Assembly: GCA_031213475.1 (NCBI GenBank) | Contig: JARUPZ010000026.1 | Span: 1,566,501-1,630,500 of the forward strand | Length of the DNA: 64,000 nt | Direction: 5' to 3' | Origin: Nereocystis luetkeana | Taxonomy: Eukaryota > Sar > Phaeophyceae > Laminariales > Laminariaceae | Part shown: positions 34,625-45,441 of the stretch, piece after piece | Numbering within the stretch: position 1 is the first letter of the stretch | Layout of the letters: each line of letters starts with the position of its first letter | Translations under genes and position numbers: made by a program | The notes under the pieces: generated by a model | The model's input: the letters and a program-made list of their open reading frames with translations, nothing else | Database searches by the model: none | Told to the model about the DNA's origin: nothing

Positions 34625-36253
34625 CTAGTCGGCCTGGTGCCTTGCTACCCTGTCTGTCATATCCTTCCTACTTTCGTCTACAGCAGTTTTCCTTCTACTC
34701 CTCCTGCCCTCACCCCTCTCCGCATTTCCTTGGTCGGGTTTGCTGCCACTTCTCCTGTTGCCCCCTCCCCCCCCATTCCCTTCGACACAATCCACGGCGG
34801 ATGCGCGGCGCTGCCTACTCATCTCAGCCTCAACCTCGTGCCACCTCACCAAGAACTGTTCTTCTCCTTCAAGGATCCGCCGGTACCACTTCCCCGCCTT
34901 TTTTGCTGCAGTGGACCACAACGCGGTCTCAACTCCAAACACCAAGGGGGCAACTTCCGTTGACTCTTTGGTGGCTCGGAACTCTCTAAGGTCTTCGACT
35001 GTGCATCTATGCCAAGTCTTACACTGTCCGCTTGGTCTCGGGTTCTCCCCACCAGCTATCGTCTCGCACATTACCCGACTGGGTAATCGCTCCTTGCTTT
35101 GCCGTGACACGCCCCCCGCGATAGAGAGCCGCCGTTTACGAATGTTCGTTTCGATGCTCTCGCAAGGTGTCATCTTTGAGGCCTTCGCGTACGAGAGGGT
35201 GGCATGGTCAGTACGAAGTCGGCCCTGGAAGCCAATGACTCGCAACAGGACTTGATGGTGAGCTGTTTCAAGCTTGGTCAAGTGTTTCGCTCCGAGGGTC
35301 CACGCCACACACCAGTACAGCAGGGTCTCCATCACCTCGGCCTTTAGCATTCGGACTTTAGGGCTAAGGCGGGCGGTCGTCCTACCATACAACTCCGGGC
35401 CGAACCGTTTGAGGCATGCTCGCATGAGGCGGATCCGTCGGTCGATTTGGAGCGAAAGGTCAGCTTTTTCGTGGATAATGGCGCCTAGGTAAAATAACTG
35501 GGTCGTCTGCTTATACCTCTGGCCTGCCGCTTCGATGATGAGCGGTGGTCCGAGGGTTGTCTGGTCTGGTGTTGGTAGAAACATTGTCTCTGTCTTCGTT
35601 TCCGACACCGGGAGGCCTGCCGCTTCCAAGACAGTCACGATGCCTGTCATCATTGTCGTGAGCCCTTCAGCCGACTTCGAGATAATTCCTGAATTATCGG
35701 CGTACAACATGCCCCATACAGCCCTTCGCGCACACGCCAATGGCTCCTGCTTCTCTGTTCGAACTACTCCAGCATCACTGAGTGGGACCAAATCCCTTAA
35801 GATGGCTTCGTCTTGGCTGAAGCGTACCAGTACGACGTGTAGTGCAGCAACGAAGAATACGTTGAACAGTAACGGTGATAGTACACAGCCTTGCCGCAGC
35901 CCCTGCGTGACAACAAACCAATCGGAGTGCTCGCCGTCATCAGTACGCACGCGAGCCCGCATGACATCGTGGAATTCACGTATAATTCTCCGCATCTTGG
36001 TTGGTACGCCAAAACGTGTGAGTACCTTCCATAACAAACAGCTCTCGGCGGACAGCGTCCTCCGCTTTCTGCAGATCGATGTGAAGCACACGTACAAGGG
36101 GATTTTCCTCTGTCGTCCGTGCTTTTGCAACCGGCGCACGACAAACAACATATCAATCGTTGATCGTGCGGGGCGGAAGCCGCACTGTTCTTCAGGAAGT
36201 AGTTCCTTGGTCTCGCAGAAGTTGCTGAGGCGGGACGCGACGATTTTCAACAC
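34625..36253 (-). pseudogene. Non-LTR retrotransposon reverse transcriptase, defective
   Basis: The 542-codon frame covers the C-terminal half of a LINE pol: finger region EQCGFRPARSTIDMLFVVRR (about residues 21-40), QGLRQGCVLSPLLFNVFF, then LYADNSGI at residues 183-190, and a thumb/C-terminal domain with HEKADLSLQIDRRIRLM. The reverse-transcriptase box normally YADD is YADN (35693-35704), losing a catalytic Asp. The first catalytic-Asp block survives only in another frame (IDLQKAEDAVRREL), bracketed by a 2-base and a 1-base insertion that restore the frame. A further frameshift lies at the 5' end near 36255, where YHHRGITLVAHGGNVL is in a different frame. No endonuclease domain is visible upstream, so the copy is 5' truncated and dead. 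The GTG at 36253 is only the first codon after the shift, not a real start. Confidence 0.85.
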
Positions 36254-37116
36254 AAAACATTTCCTCCGTGGGCAACAAGCGTAATCCCCCTGTGGTGGTA
36301 GTAGTTATGCAAAGCCGTTACTCCAATTCGAAGTCATGTAGTCAATCGGCGCCGAAATTTTAATGATTGCCTAGCACCAAGGTGCACTTTTATCAGGATG
36401 TTACATGTTGTTCCGACATCCGGCATACGTCCTGTTGTCCCCAGCATCTGGTTTGGTTCGGTGGGGTTAAAGAAGCAAAATTCGGCCGTCTTTAACTTGA
36501 AAAAACACTAAACACTTCTTCGCTTTAGGTACAGGTGTCACAGCAGTTTTCAGAAGACAAATTAAACTACGGCTCCCGGCGCCCCTTGGCCTCCGAAGCG
36601 GAGATTTGATTTTTGATATGTTATCTAAAAAACCGACGGAGCCACGTCCAAAGCAACGGATCTGGAAGGTCAGCTCCTTCGCTTAGTTGAGCGGTGCAGA
36701 CCGAACGGTTGTTAAATAAATGGAGGGAACGATCCGTCTCGTCAATACGTCGGTGGAAAAAAAAAATGGTTTCAGCCACAGAAGTATTTCAGGAGATATA
36801 AGGACACCTTTAAAAAAATGCGGGATACTGGGTCACTTCGGGTCGATATTAGTTAAAAGTCCTGCCATTTCGATTTTTTTTCGGGGGGAGTTCGGCCGAG
36901 AATGTTGCATTTTTTTCAAAAACAAAAACTCCAAGGACATCGACGCATCTCTACTCCGCCGTCAAGATTATTGCTGGTTTGAAAATTCGTTTTTACTTTT
37001 TGGTTATGACCGAAGACGGCATTAGAAATATTGCTCCGGATGGACCGTATGTATATGTTGCCGAACGCCGGTTCTAGACGACATGTTTTTCAGGGTGCTA
37101 TTAATAGCGTCCCTTT
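36254..37116. other. LINE edge and unassigned DNA
   Basis: The first ~60 bp still encode degraded LINE sequence on the minus strand. Beyond that I see nothing recognisable. Confidence 0.35.
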
Positions 37117-37210
37117 GGTACCATGCCACTCTGACCGGTAGTGTGAGCCATGCTTTATCTTATATTTACATCCCGAATATTTCTTATGGTCCCGGTCAGA
37201 GTGGTACCGC
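37117..37210. repeat. Imperfect inverted repeat hairpin
   Basis: GGTACCATGCCACTCTGACC at the left is matched on the opposite strand by GGTACCACTCTGACCGG at the right, with a 5-base indel. Possibly a small MITE, but only one copy is seen. Confidence 0.5.
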
Positions 37211-38157
37211 AGTATTACTATATTACAAACAAGATGGAGCGTCGACGAAAAAAACGAGATACCTTCGTTATACGAATCTTGTTCGTTTGTTGATTTACAC
37301 ACACGACTTGTTAGGGTGGGGGCATGATAAAGCCATATGACGATACCACTACACGGCAATAAACTGCTGGTACACATACCTTGTATAGCCGCATAGCCTG
37401 CGAGGAAATATCAACATATTGACCTAGGTACGCGTGGTACAAACAAACTCACCAGAAGGACGCCCGTTTAAAAAAGGGAGGGCAAGAAAGACGTGAAGCG
37501 GCGTATTGACCGAGGCTCTCCTGCGTGTGAAAAAGGCGGGAAGTGAGAAAATGGGGACGCACGTCCAGCTAGGGTATACCTCATCACGTCGACGCGTGGT
37601 TCCAGGGTCTAAAAGATTGGTTGAAACATGGGTACTGTACTGTTTAGCACCAACCAGCAGCATTTTCATTGTTTTTTTCTCATGGGTCACTACACCAGTA
37701 CATCTCTCAATGATTTTTTTTTCGTGATTCGTACCGTTCCAGCGACCGATGACTCACGTGTCACGTGCTGTATCGCACGGACGGACAATGCGTCACGTGG
37801 ATTCCTGGTGAACGTCGAAAGGGTCCTTGGAATGAAATATTGAATGAGTCGTACAGTATAAATCCATAGTACGTTTCTCGGAACTTTAACTGCATTGTTT
37901 TTATTTTGAACACGTTTGGCAGACACGGATCGTGTCAGGTCTACCTGTACATCATGATGGTCGGAAAGTTGTTATGAACCATTCGTCATACTGCTGTTGT
38001 TGTAAATTTAGTGTTCCAAACGGATCCAGGAGATAATTGTCGTGGACGATGTACATCACGTAATAATATTACTATCAATAATATCTGGTACCTGGTAGAC
38101 GTTTTACCAATGTGTACCTGGTATACCGGTATATGGTAATGGTATCGTATATACATA
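37211..38157. other. No recognised gene
   Basis: Contains two TACCTGGTA palindromes at 38089 and 38115, 26 bp apart. ORFs are short and motif-free. Confidence 0.3.
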
Positions 38158-38503
38158 TGGTCGCCCCGGTGGTTCAAGTGGTTCACCTCGAATTCTACTT
38201 GTTTGAGTCCTGGGTTCGAGCCCTAGGAGGGTCGGACTTTGACTTTATTTGCAAAAATAATAAAAGGGATTCAATTGTTGAGAGCGCCTTGCAGCGTGGG
38301 TAGGCACAATTCGATGCGAGTCGACGAGGGAAGAAAAGGCCGAAATCTTCTCGCGATAAAAATGAAGGCACGTACCGTAGCGGGAAGGGGGGAGAAGAGC
38401 CTGCTATGTGACCCCGGATATGAGTTACGAGTGGGAAGGAGAGAGAGAAGAAGATGTGCGAAGATAATGAATGGGATGGAAAAAAAAATAAAAAATAAAA
38501 AAT
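38158..38503 (+). mobile_element. tRNA-derived SINE, near full length
   Basis: The head has an A-box-like GGTGGTTCAAGTGG (38168-38181) and a perfect-looking B box GGTTCGAGCCC (38213-38223), giving an internal RNA polymerase III promoter. A unique body of about 230 bp follows and the element ends in an A-rich AAAATAAAAAATAAAAAATG tail. The body is shared with 18072-18340. It needs LINE machinery in trans; which LINE is unknown, because its A-rich tail differs from the (CA)n end of the LINE nearby. Confidence 0.75.
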
Positions 38504-38822
38504 GTGATACGTGTTTGGAATGCAGCTACATACAGCACATCAATACGTCGGAGTTCCCTATACGTGCACGTGCACGTCGAATGTTGTGATGCAGACCCAA
38601 ATGGTTATGCACTGCGACGGTCGGACGATTGTGCTACACACTCCAGCATTCACATATAGCATTTGGCGTCGGAACACGATGAAAAATGAGGATACCATTC
38701 ACCGTCGGAACACGATGAAAAATAAGGATACCCCGCCTGCGCAGCAGTAGAACATATAGTATAGACTACTGCTGTAGGATATACCACAGCATTTACGCGA
38801 CAACACACTTATACAGTATTTT
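38504..38822. other. Short spacer
   Basis: A 30-bp direct repeat around CGTCGGAACACGATGAAAAA occurs at about 38668 and 38702. Nothing else seen. Confidence 0.5.
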
Positions 38823-40245
38823 TGTGTGTTCTTCACAGTAGACCGTTCTTTCTACCCGTCGACATCCAGCACAACCAGTGTTCGTGCCGATTCTTCAAAT
38901 CCTAAGAGAGGTACAAGTTCTGTGGTCACAAAGCTACGCCATAGAGATAATACCTATTACGGGGGACCATAGTTAATAGGACCAAATATTGTTCGTAAAA
39001 ATTGTCAAATATATAGGTTTTTATGTATACCGTAGGTCCTATTAACTATGGTCCCCCGTAATAGTCACGCATGAAGTAAGCACAGCAGTGGGCAATGCAA
39101 TGTCATGCCATCATACTAGATACGACAGACACGACAAACACATTCTATGAAATAGAGAGACGAAAGAAAACAATCAAAGATAAAACAAAAACAGAGAAGA
39201 CAAATCGCAAGAGACAGTGAAAAAAAAAAGGAAAAACAACTAGAAGAAACAATCTGTCGTGTGTGTCCCCCTGCAGGCTAGGGGGCCAATACTTGAAAAA
39301 GAAAGAGCTGGACAAAAGGAAAAAGAAACTAAAAACACCACTGCTTGTAAACAGAGTATGACAAAGAACCAAAAGGAAAAAAACAAGGGAAAAGTAACAG
39401 ACAGGTCAAAGCCGAAAGCACATTCCAGGTGGCGGCAGCAGCTTGGGGTACGAGTATTATAGTCAGGTTCTCCTTGCTGATCCACCTTTTACCTTGCTAC
39501 CCAGACTGCCGTCTACGCCCTGCGTTCGTTAACAAATGCCCAGACCCATGGCTTCAGACAGTACGAAACGAGTAGAGCAGGTTCGTCATCCAACCACGCC
39601 ACACGACTGCTTCAATACGGCTTATAAAAAAAAAAAAAAAGTAGAGGAAGAAATAACATGAAAATCACGGGGAATCAACGCAAGAAAAACCAAAATAAAA
39701 CAAAGAGAGAAGACAAGGGAAGACCACGTTCGAACCAGCTGCACCAGTTGGTGACACTAGTAGTATGGTCATTTTCTACTTCCTAGTCGGCCTGTGGTGC
39801 CTTGCTACGCTCTCTGTCATCTCCTTCCTATTTTCGTCTACTACAGCAGTTAGTTCCCCTTCTACTTCTCCTGTTCATCCGACTCTCCGCACTTCCCTTG
39901 GTCGGGTGTTCTGCCACTTCTCCTGTTGCCCCCTGCCCCCCCATTCCCTTCGACGCCATCCACGGCGGATGCGCTGCGCAGCCTACTCATCTCAGTCTCA
40001 GCCTCGTGTCACCTCACCTTGAACCGTTCTGCTACTTCAAGGATCCCCGGTACCACTTCCCCGCTGTTGTGGCTGCAGTGGACAACAACGCGGTCTCAAC
40101 TCCAAACACCAAGGGGGCAGCTTCGGTTAACCCTTCGGTGGCTCGGAACTCCCTAAGGTCTTCGACCATGCATATTTATTTACCAAATCTTACACTGTCC
40201 GCCTGGTCTCGCGTTCTCCCCACCAGTTACCGTCCCGGACGTACA
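38823..40245 (-). mobile_element. LINE copy 2, 5'-truncated
   Basis: The minus strand matches the 3' end of LINE copy 1: 40245-39780 corresponds to the C-terminal coding end (with several stops and shifts), and 39780-38823 to the 3' tail, ending GTGAAGAACACACAAAAA. The similarity to copy 1 stops abruptly near 40245, as expected for incomplete reverse transcription. A MITE is inserted at 38954-39064. Confidence 0.8.
38954..39064. mobile_element. MITE, CTATTACGGGGG family, copy 2 (perfect TIRs)
   Basis: A 111-bp element whose first 30 bases (38954-38983, starting CTATTACGGGGGACCATAG) are the exact inverse complement of its last 30 (39035-39064). It is nested in LINE copy 2, so it inserted later. 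The perfect TIRs suggest a recent insertion. No coding capacity; the superfamily is not determined because the target duplication is ambiguous. Confidence 0.9.
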
Positions 40246-40875
40246 CCCCTGATGTTCTACTCTTATTTACATCAGTGTTAAAGTAGGATTGATGTAATCG
40301 TTGTATTTGAACTACCACAATACTAAGACTATCCCGCTGCTATTACTACTGCTTGCTGCTACTATTTCCCACTACCACTACAGTTACGGTCGTTCTCATC
40401 GGAGAGCTTTTCTCCCAATATTTCGACATTTTTTTGGTTCGGGCAATTTTCAATCTTTTAAATTTTCAACTTTAAACTTTCCGAATATATATGTGAAATT
40501 TAACGAACTAGCTTTTTTTGCTTCGGCCGAAGTTCACGAATAGTGACAGAACGCCTCCGTATATTGATATACATCTCCATGTTTTCCCCAAAGTTTGGAA
40601 AGTAGTATGGAAAAAATGCTCTCCGACAAGAATGTATCAGAACCAACAATGCAATGTAACTACAGTACCGGTTACTGGTATAAATATCACACGGAAAAAA
40701 CAGACGTTCCGGGTACGGCAAACAACGTTGTCCCGGTGTTCCGGGTCCCTTGCGTCACTGGGATGGATGCGAACCGCCGCACGAAAGTTCAGATGCTTTT
40801 GGTGCGGGTATGAAAGCCGTACATGAATCATACCCGGTCCGGGCAAGAGTACGGCAAATACACCTGTTGAATTAG
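40246..40875. other. No recognised gene
   Basis: Contains a ~70-codon frame at 40595-40813 without motifs. Nothing called. Confidence 0.3.
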
Positions 40876-41025
40876 GTCTCTCTACCGTGGATCATTGAAT
40901 GTAAGTATTGGATGGGATGAGGCCTCCTGCACCGGGCAGGACGTCTCGTCCGGTATTATCCCCCGCGCTGAATAGACTCGCGTGTCAAGTACTCTGCGCG
41001 GTATTAGTACCTGTAAAAGATATGT
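40876..41025 (+). repeat. Outer terminal inverted repeat, left
   Basis: Starts GTCTCTCTACCGTGGATCAT and runs to GTACCTGTAAA. It matches the inverse complement of 46833-46977 over about 150 bp. Shared blocks are GTAAGTATTGGAT, GGATGAGGC, CCGGGCAGGA and CTCTGCGCGG. Confidence 0.8.
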
Positions 41026-41547
41026 GTAAACGAAAAGGAGGCACAAATTCCTGGCTGAGATCGACAACCAGCGATTACGTCACGTCTGCCCGTGCTCGTC
41101 TCAGGACCTCGTGCTTACTCACGCCCGCCGTGGGGATGCTGACTTACGCTTGGTGTTTTGCTTGGAAGGACTGCGTGCGAGGCCTTCACTTCAAACCAAA
41201 CTTGCTCTATCCAAGCTGCCGATACAGATATGCCACATTATCTCTACCAATAAACCCTGCTTTGTCCGTTACTTCGTTCGCGGAGGCCGTTGCATCGTCT
41301 ACTACAGCCAAACTTACCCATTCTAATACTAATCCTACTGCCGGGTGGGTAGGATGCTCTCACGAAATATTGCGACCGACTCTGTTGCCGAGGGTTTGGG
41401 GCCGCACAGAAGGACTGACCTTGTTGCGACGCAAATTCCGAGAAATTTGGATATCATCGGTCGTTTGATTCTTCGTGCCAGATTTCGAGCCCATCGAATA
41501 GATCGAAATTTTTAATTTGTATTCTGTCACTGTACCGTGGAAAAAAA
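41026..41547 (+). CDS. Candidate coding segment in left arm, unknown
   Basis: A plus-strand frame reads KFLAEIDNQRLRHVCPCSSQ, THARRGDADLRLVFCLEGLR and on to YFVRGGRCIVYYSQTYPF before a TAA at about 41325. An overlapping longer ORF in another frame (40908-41468) looks less gene-like. No family recognised and no start assigned. Confidence 0.25.
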
Positions 41548-41592
41548 TTATTGTGAGTAAGTAGTGGATTAGATGAGGCACCCTGCGACGGC
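41548..41592 (+). repeat. Inner TIR-like copy, left arm
   Basis: GTAAGTAGTGGATTAGATGAGGCACC resembles the outer repeat's GTAAGTATTGGATTGGATGAGGCATCC segment. It is mirrored in the right arm at 46553-46606. Confidence 0.55.
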
Positions 41593-42418
41593 CTGTAGTC
41601 GCGCCCATACTTCGTTGGGCATTTTCGGATTGCATTTGTAGTCAACTACTGATCGAGGGCAGAGTTGTTTCACCCCAGCTTCTTTAACATTTACTCAGTC
41701 CTTCTCTGCACACGCTGCAAAATCATTTTCGAACTCTGGAGACGGTGGTGGCACGCTAGTTTCTGTCCTTCTACTCGAAAGGCTCACCTTGGGAAGTGAG
41801 TATAGCGGCTCTGCCATCCGCAGATAGCTTTGCAGGTTCGCCGTCATACGGGCTGCGGAGAGGGATAGATACACCCAGCGAAAAAGTCAGCCCCAGTCCG
41901 TTGTGCGGATAAGATGTACGCCACAACCAACCCAAAAGCGGAAATCGGCGGGCAGTCCCGGTCTGCTAAAACTATCACGGCCTCACTATAGAGGCCTGAT
42001 ACGTCATACCCCACTGAGGGTTGGATAGCAAGTCCTCAGACGCTGGGAGCTTTAGGATGTGCGACCCTATTGTAAACGAGAGATTGTAAACCCTACGGAT
42101 CGAGTAGGAATACAAACAATACAAGGCTATACACTATACATCACTCCAGAGAAATACGCTCAGCCAAAGAGCCGACCATTTAAACGCGCTGGTCACCTGT
42201 GCGCGCGACCGCATGACGCTTAACAGGTTTTCGAGTGTGTGCTCCAACATCGGCGCGGCCCGTTTGACCTGAACCCCAACCTGCTGCTGTTCCTCAGATA
42301 CGAAGGTAAGGTACGGATCGACCGCATTCGAGCAAGGATTGCCTAGCCGGCTGACGAGATCCCATTCGTCTCCTGCCACGTTGTCATTCGTCGACCTTAT
42401 TAGCTCAGGGCGAAACAT
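41593..42418 (-). pseudogene. Inverted-arm protein, left copy, degenerate
   Basis: The minus strand carries GDEWDLVSRLGNPC and APMLEHTLENLLSVM (42134-42418), then DNA matching the right copy through CCGGGACTGCCCG, GGCGTACATCTYRTCCGCAC and GGCGAACCTGCAAAGCT. Frames are broken. The right copy (45442-46185) has GEEWDPVRRVGSPCPMLEHA and TAYISAAQRIVWDLSTGHLF. The two copies are in opposite orientation and moderately diverged. The protein family is unknown; the repeat context suggests transposon origin. Confidence 0.5.
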
Positions 42419-42473
42419 TTTTAATTAAACTAGGCCGCGGACCGTTAAGCGCACAATGAACCCTCCAAGCACA

Positions 42474-42680
42474 CATTGTCGCCCCCATGGCTAACGCCGG
42501 GACAAGATGTTTCGTTCACCATCTCAGTGAATTTTCCTGGACGGCCAACAAAGGGGATAAATTACAAGACATCGTCCAGAATAGCTGGTTGCCAACCACG
42601 GGACCCAGCCGGAACACAAACGCGCCATGGTCGTCATCGTCGTTCTGGTTGATCGCAAACACTGAAGGCTAAGGGGACCG
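42474..42680 (+). repeat. Inner inverted repeat, left
   Basis: ACATCGTCCAGAATAGCTGG and TTGCCAACCACGGGACCC and AACACAAACGCG match the inverse complement of 44035-44215 in the same order. The plus-strand reading SWTANKGDKLQDIVQNSWLP resembles the minus-strand reading of the partner (KDIVWGSGLPTT). Confidence 0.55.
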
Positions 42681-42839
42681 CGAACTTCGGTGAGCGTTCA
42701 AAATCGTTCGAAAACGTGTAACGATGTGCGCCCTACTGTGAGCTGGATACACGCCATCGCCCGATGGTCGCTGCAAGGTGGAAATTTCTTACTCTTTGGT
42801 ACGAAAGTCTAAGGCTTACAATATCACCCCCCGGTCAAG

Positions 42840-43990
42840 AAATGCGCAGTAAGTGTTTGTAACGAAGATAAGGTGAGCCGGATAAATTTCAGTTGGAAGT
42901 AAGTGGGGAGAAGATGAATTGCCGATCGTAGGTCAGTATACATACCTTGGCGTATAGATCTCAAAATATTGCTCTTGGGATACACATATATATCGCAAAC
43001 GTAATAGGAAAGGGTAAAACACACATGTCATAGTAGGCAAGATGAATGCGATCCTAACATACTCGCACCTTGACACCAGGATTATTAAGGGGTGTATCCT
43101 GGTGAATGAGATAGTATCAAAGCTAGAATAGGCAGGATAAGTATGGGAAGGAAATGCGAAACTCGTAAAACAGTTGGAAACAGGACATACATATGACAGG
43201 AGCTAAAACAATCCTAAGATGCTCAAGTATAACTAGTAATACAGTATTAAGAGCAGAACTGGGAATGCACCCACTCAAGAGAAACAGGGATAATATATAT
43301 ATATATGAGAAAGTTGAAATGGCAACATATAGTAAGGAACATACCGGCCATAGTTGATGGCGCTGTATGGGAGAAAGTAACAAAAGGGCAAGCTGAAATA
43401 GGGTGGGATGGTGGAGTTGAGAAAGTATGGAACTTCCGAAAGATATAGGGGGATACCAAGAAGAGTTGATCTTCGCCGGGAAGTTTGGGAAGTACAAGGC
43501 AGAAGTAGAAGAAAGGATATGAAGCAGGGAAAAGGCTAGCGCTACAAACCAAGGAGGAATCGGAAAAACACCTATCTATTAAATAGAGATAGACGGGAGA
43601 TTGAGGGAAGGCATCGGAATGGAAATGTATCTGCACGGCCCAATGGACTTCGCGAAAATAAATGCTGAAGCTGCGTTTTCGTGTAGGTAACCTGGACTTG
43701 CCGGAAAGAAGGAAGAGGTATACCAGTAGCCGGGAGTAGGAGGAAATGGATGCATGCACAGATGTGCCCGTGTGGCAAAGCGATAGAGAGTAGAACTCAC
43801 ATAGTAGTAGGAGAATGTGGAATATACAAGGAGGAACGGGATGTGTTGGAATAGGAGATGAGGGAAATAGACGAATGTGACATGGAGGAGTTTGACACAA
43901 TAGATAGCAGCGAGAAAACGATCGCTATCCTAGGAAATAGATGGTGGCCACAGGCGGCCAAACAGTAAGGGGATAAGATTAGCAAAAACT
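42840..43990 (+). pseudogene. Degenerate LINE (second family), 3' half
   Basis: The plus strand, in shifting frames with many stops, carries the C-terminal part of a LINE polyprotein: GNLDLPERRKRYTSSRE, then a zinc knuckle with Cys at 43765 and 43771, His at 43798 and Cys at 43816 (MCPCGKAIESRTHIVVGEC), then DECDMEEFDTIDSSEKTIAI and LGNRWWPQAAKQ. This C-terminal CCHC arrangement is typical of a LINE clade different from the copy at 34.6 kb. The upstream RT core is missing. It is inserted at the centre of the inverted structure. Confidence 0.7.
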
Positions 43991-43999
43991 TCCTAATTA

Positions 44000-44220
44000 A
44001 TGGAGGGGCACCCCGGGTTAGCCCGAAAAAACACGATGGCCGACGGGTTTGACGCGTTTGTGCTCGTCGTTTGGGCGGGGTCTCGTGGTTGGCAAACCGC
44101 TACCCCATACGATGTCTTTAATAGAGGTTTTCCCCGAAAAATAAAAAAAACGTCGCGAAAGAACGTCATCTCTGTTATTTTCTGGCAAGATAAATCGTCG
44201 CGAAGTTCGCCATGACGTTT
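44000..44220 (-). repeat. Inner inverted repeat, right
   Basis: Inverse complement of 42474-42680 (see that entry). A 71-codon plus-strand ORF (GFDAFVLVVWAGSRGW) overlaps it and is probably fortuitous. Confidence 0.55.
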
Positions 44221-44289
44221 GAACCACAGTTTGGCGAGTAGTCTGCGGAAATGATGTAGATCTCGGCGTTCGGCCCGTTTTTTCATCTA

Positions 44290-45440
44290 CCAGGTACTCG
44301 CATTATATTTCCTGTTTCCTGTGCCGATTGCGCATTCCTCATACTCTCACCTTCCAGATACAAATCATGAACCCGCAAGAATTAAAACCTCCGGTCATCA
44401 ACTGGCGCTACTGCCGTTGTACACCCCTTGCATTCGTGGGTCCAATTTCATGTGTGTTTATTACTGTATGTATGCCTGAAGCTGGTACAGCAGCAGTTGC
44501 AGGACGTACGAATACATACAGCAAACACACCAGGTGTCATACCTGGTATTACTACTTTAGTGGTATAAAACACTCGTATCTGGACAGCAAGTTTAAAAAA
44601 ACGCGAAATCATATGGAGCGATCCTCCGTCCTGCTTCTTCGTACATATTACTCGTACGAGCGCCATATATATGCTTCGAATGACCCGCTCAGTAAAACCT
44701 CAAGCACAACCTACTGCTGTACCGCCGCCTGCGTTATCCCCCCCCCCCCTGGTCGTCATTCTCGTCCTTTTCGTCGGCCTCCTCCACCCCGCTCGATCCT
44801 CCAACCACAGCAGCAGCTCCCCACCCTCTCGTTCCCACAAATTCCAACTCTGGTGAGCGTCCCAGCGAGCCAAAGCTATCATCCAGACGCACCGGAAAGC
44901 TGTTGCTCCCGGTCGCCCTCACAGGGCCAACGCCACCCCCTACGACCCCCAGTCCGGCATGCTGTGGCTCTTCACAGCCTTGGCGATGGTCTCGGCTCGG
45001 CGGGGTGCCAGTGCAAAGGGAGTGTATTTTGCGCTCGCTGTTGGTGTGATTGCATGCCCCTTGCTGCGTGCACCCGGTGACATGTTTCCTCTCGAAGGCA
45101 AGAAACTCAACATGCGATCAGCGCAGAGCTGTAGATGGGTTTCACACAAGCAAAAAGCAGTATATATCTCCCGTGGTGCCGGCCGGCCACACGTTGAAGC
45201 GGTATTGTCGTCGTGGTACACAGCTGCTGCTGTTGATTACTTACAGCGCACGCGATGAGGGATGCCAAGGCTGGGAGATGGGGATGGCCTGGCTGCGGTC
45301 TGTTCGCAGCTGTTCATCCTTACGACTAACAAAAGTATCCCGTAGAAGTACCTCTCGTCAGATTTTTTCGTCGTGGTAAAATTTCTTTGTTTTTTATTTT
45401 TTACGCATAATTTAGCGGCGTAACCTCGAGACAACTTTCT
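44290..45440 (+). other. Insertion in right arm; possible Ser/Pro-rich coding
   Basis: This ~1.1 kb has no counterpart in the left arm. It carries TACCWGGTA sites at 44288 and 44540, a C run at about 44740-44751, and around 44720-45000 Ser/Pro/Thr-rich frames (SSFSSFSSASSTPLDPP, RRTGKLLLPVALTGPTPPPT), then a frame AGRPHVEAVLSSWYTAAAVD near 45180. The frames do not join and I cannot call a gene. Confidence 0.3.
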
Positions 45441-45441
45441 T

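Noticed and set aside
35535..36284. 249-codon plus-strand ORF
   Set aside because: Antisense to the LINE reverse transcriptase, whose domain motifs are on the minus strand.
38158..38240. tRNA gene
   Set aside because: A and B boxes are present, but acceptor and anticodon stems do not pair convincingly and an unrelated body with A-rich tail follows, so a SINE is more likely.
43247..43900. 217-codon minus-strand ORF
   Set aside because: It is antisense to the degenerate LINE; the purine-rich plus strand keeps the opposite strand free of stops.
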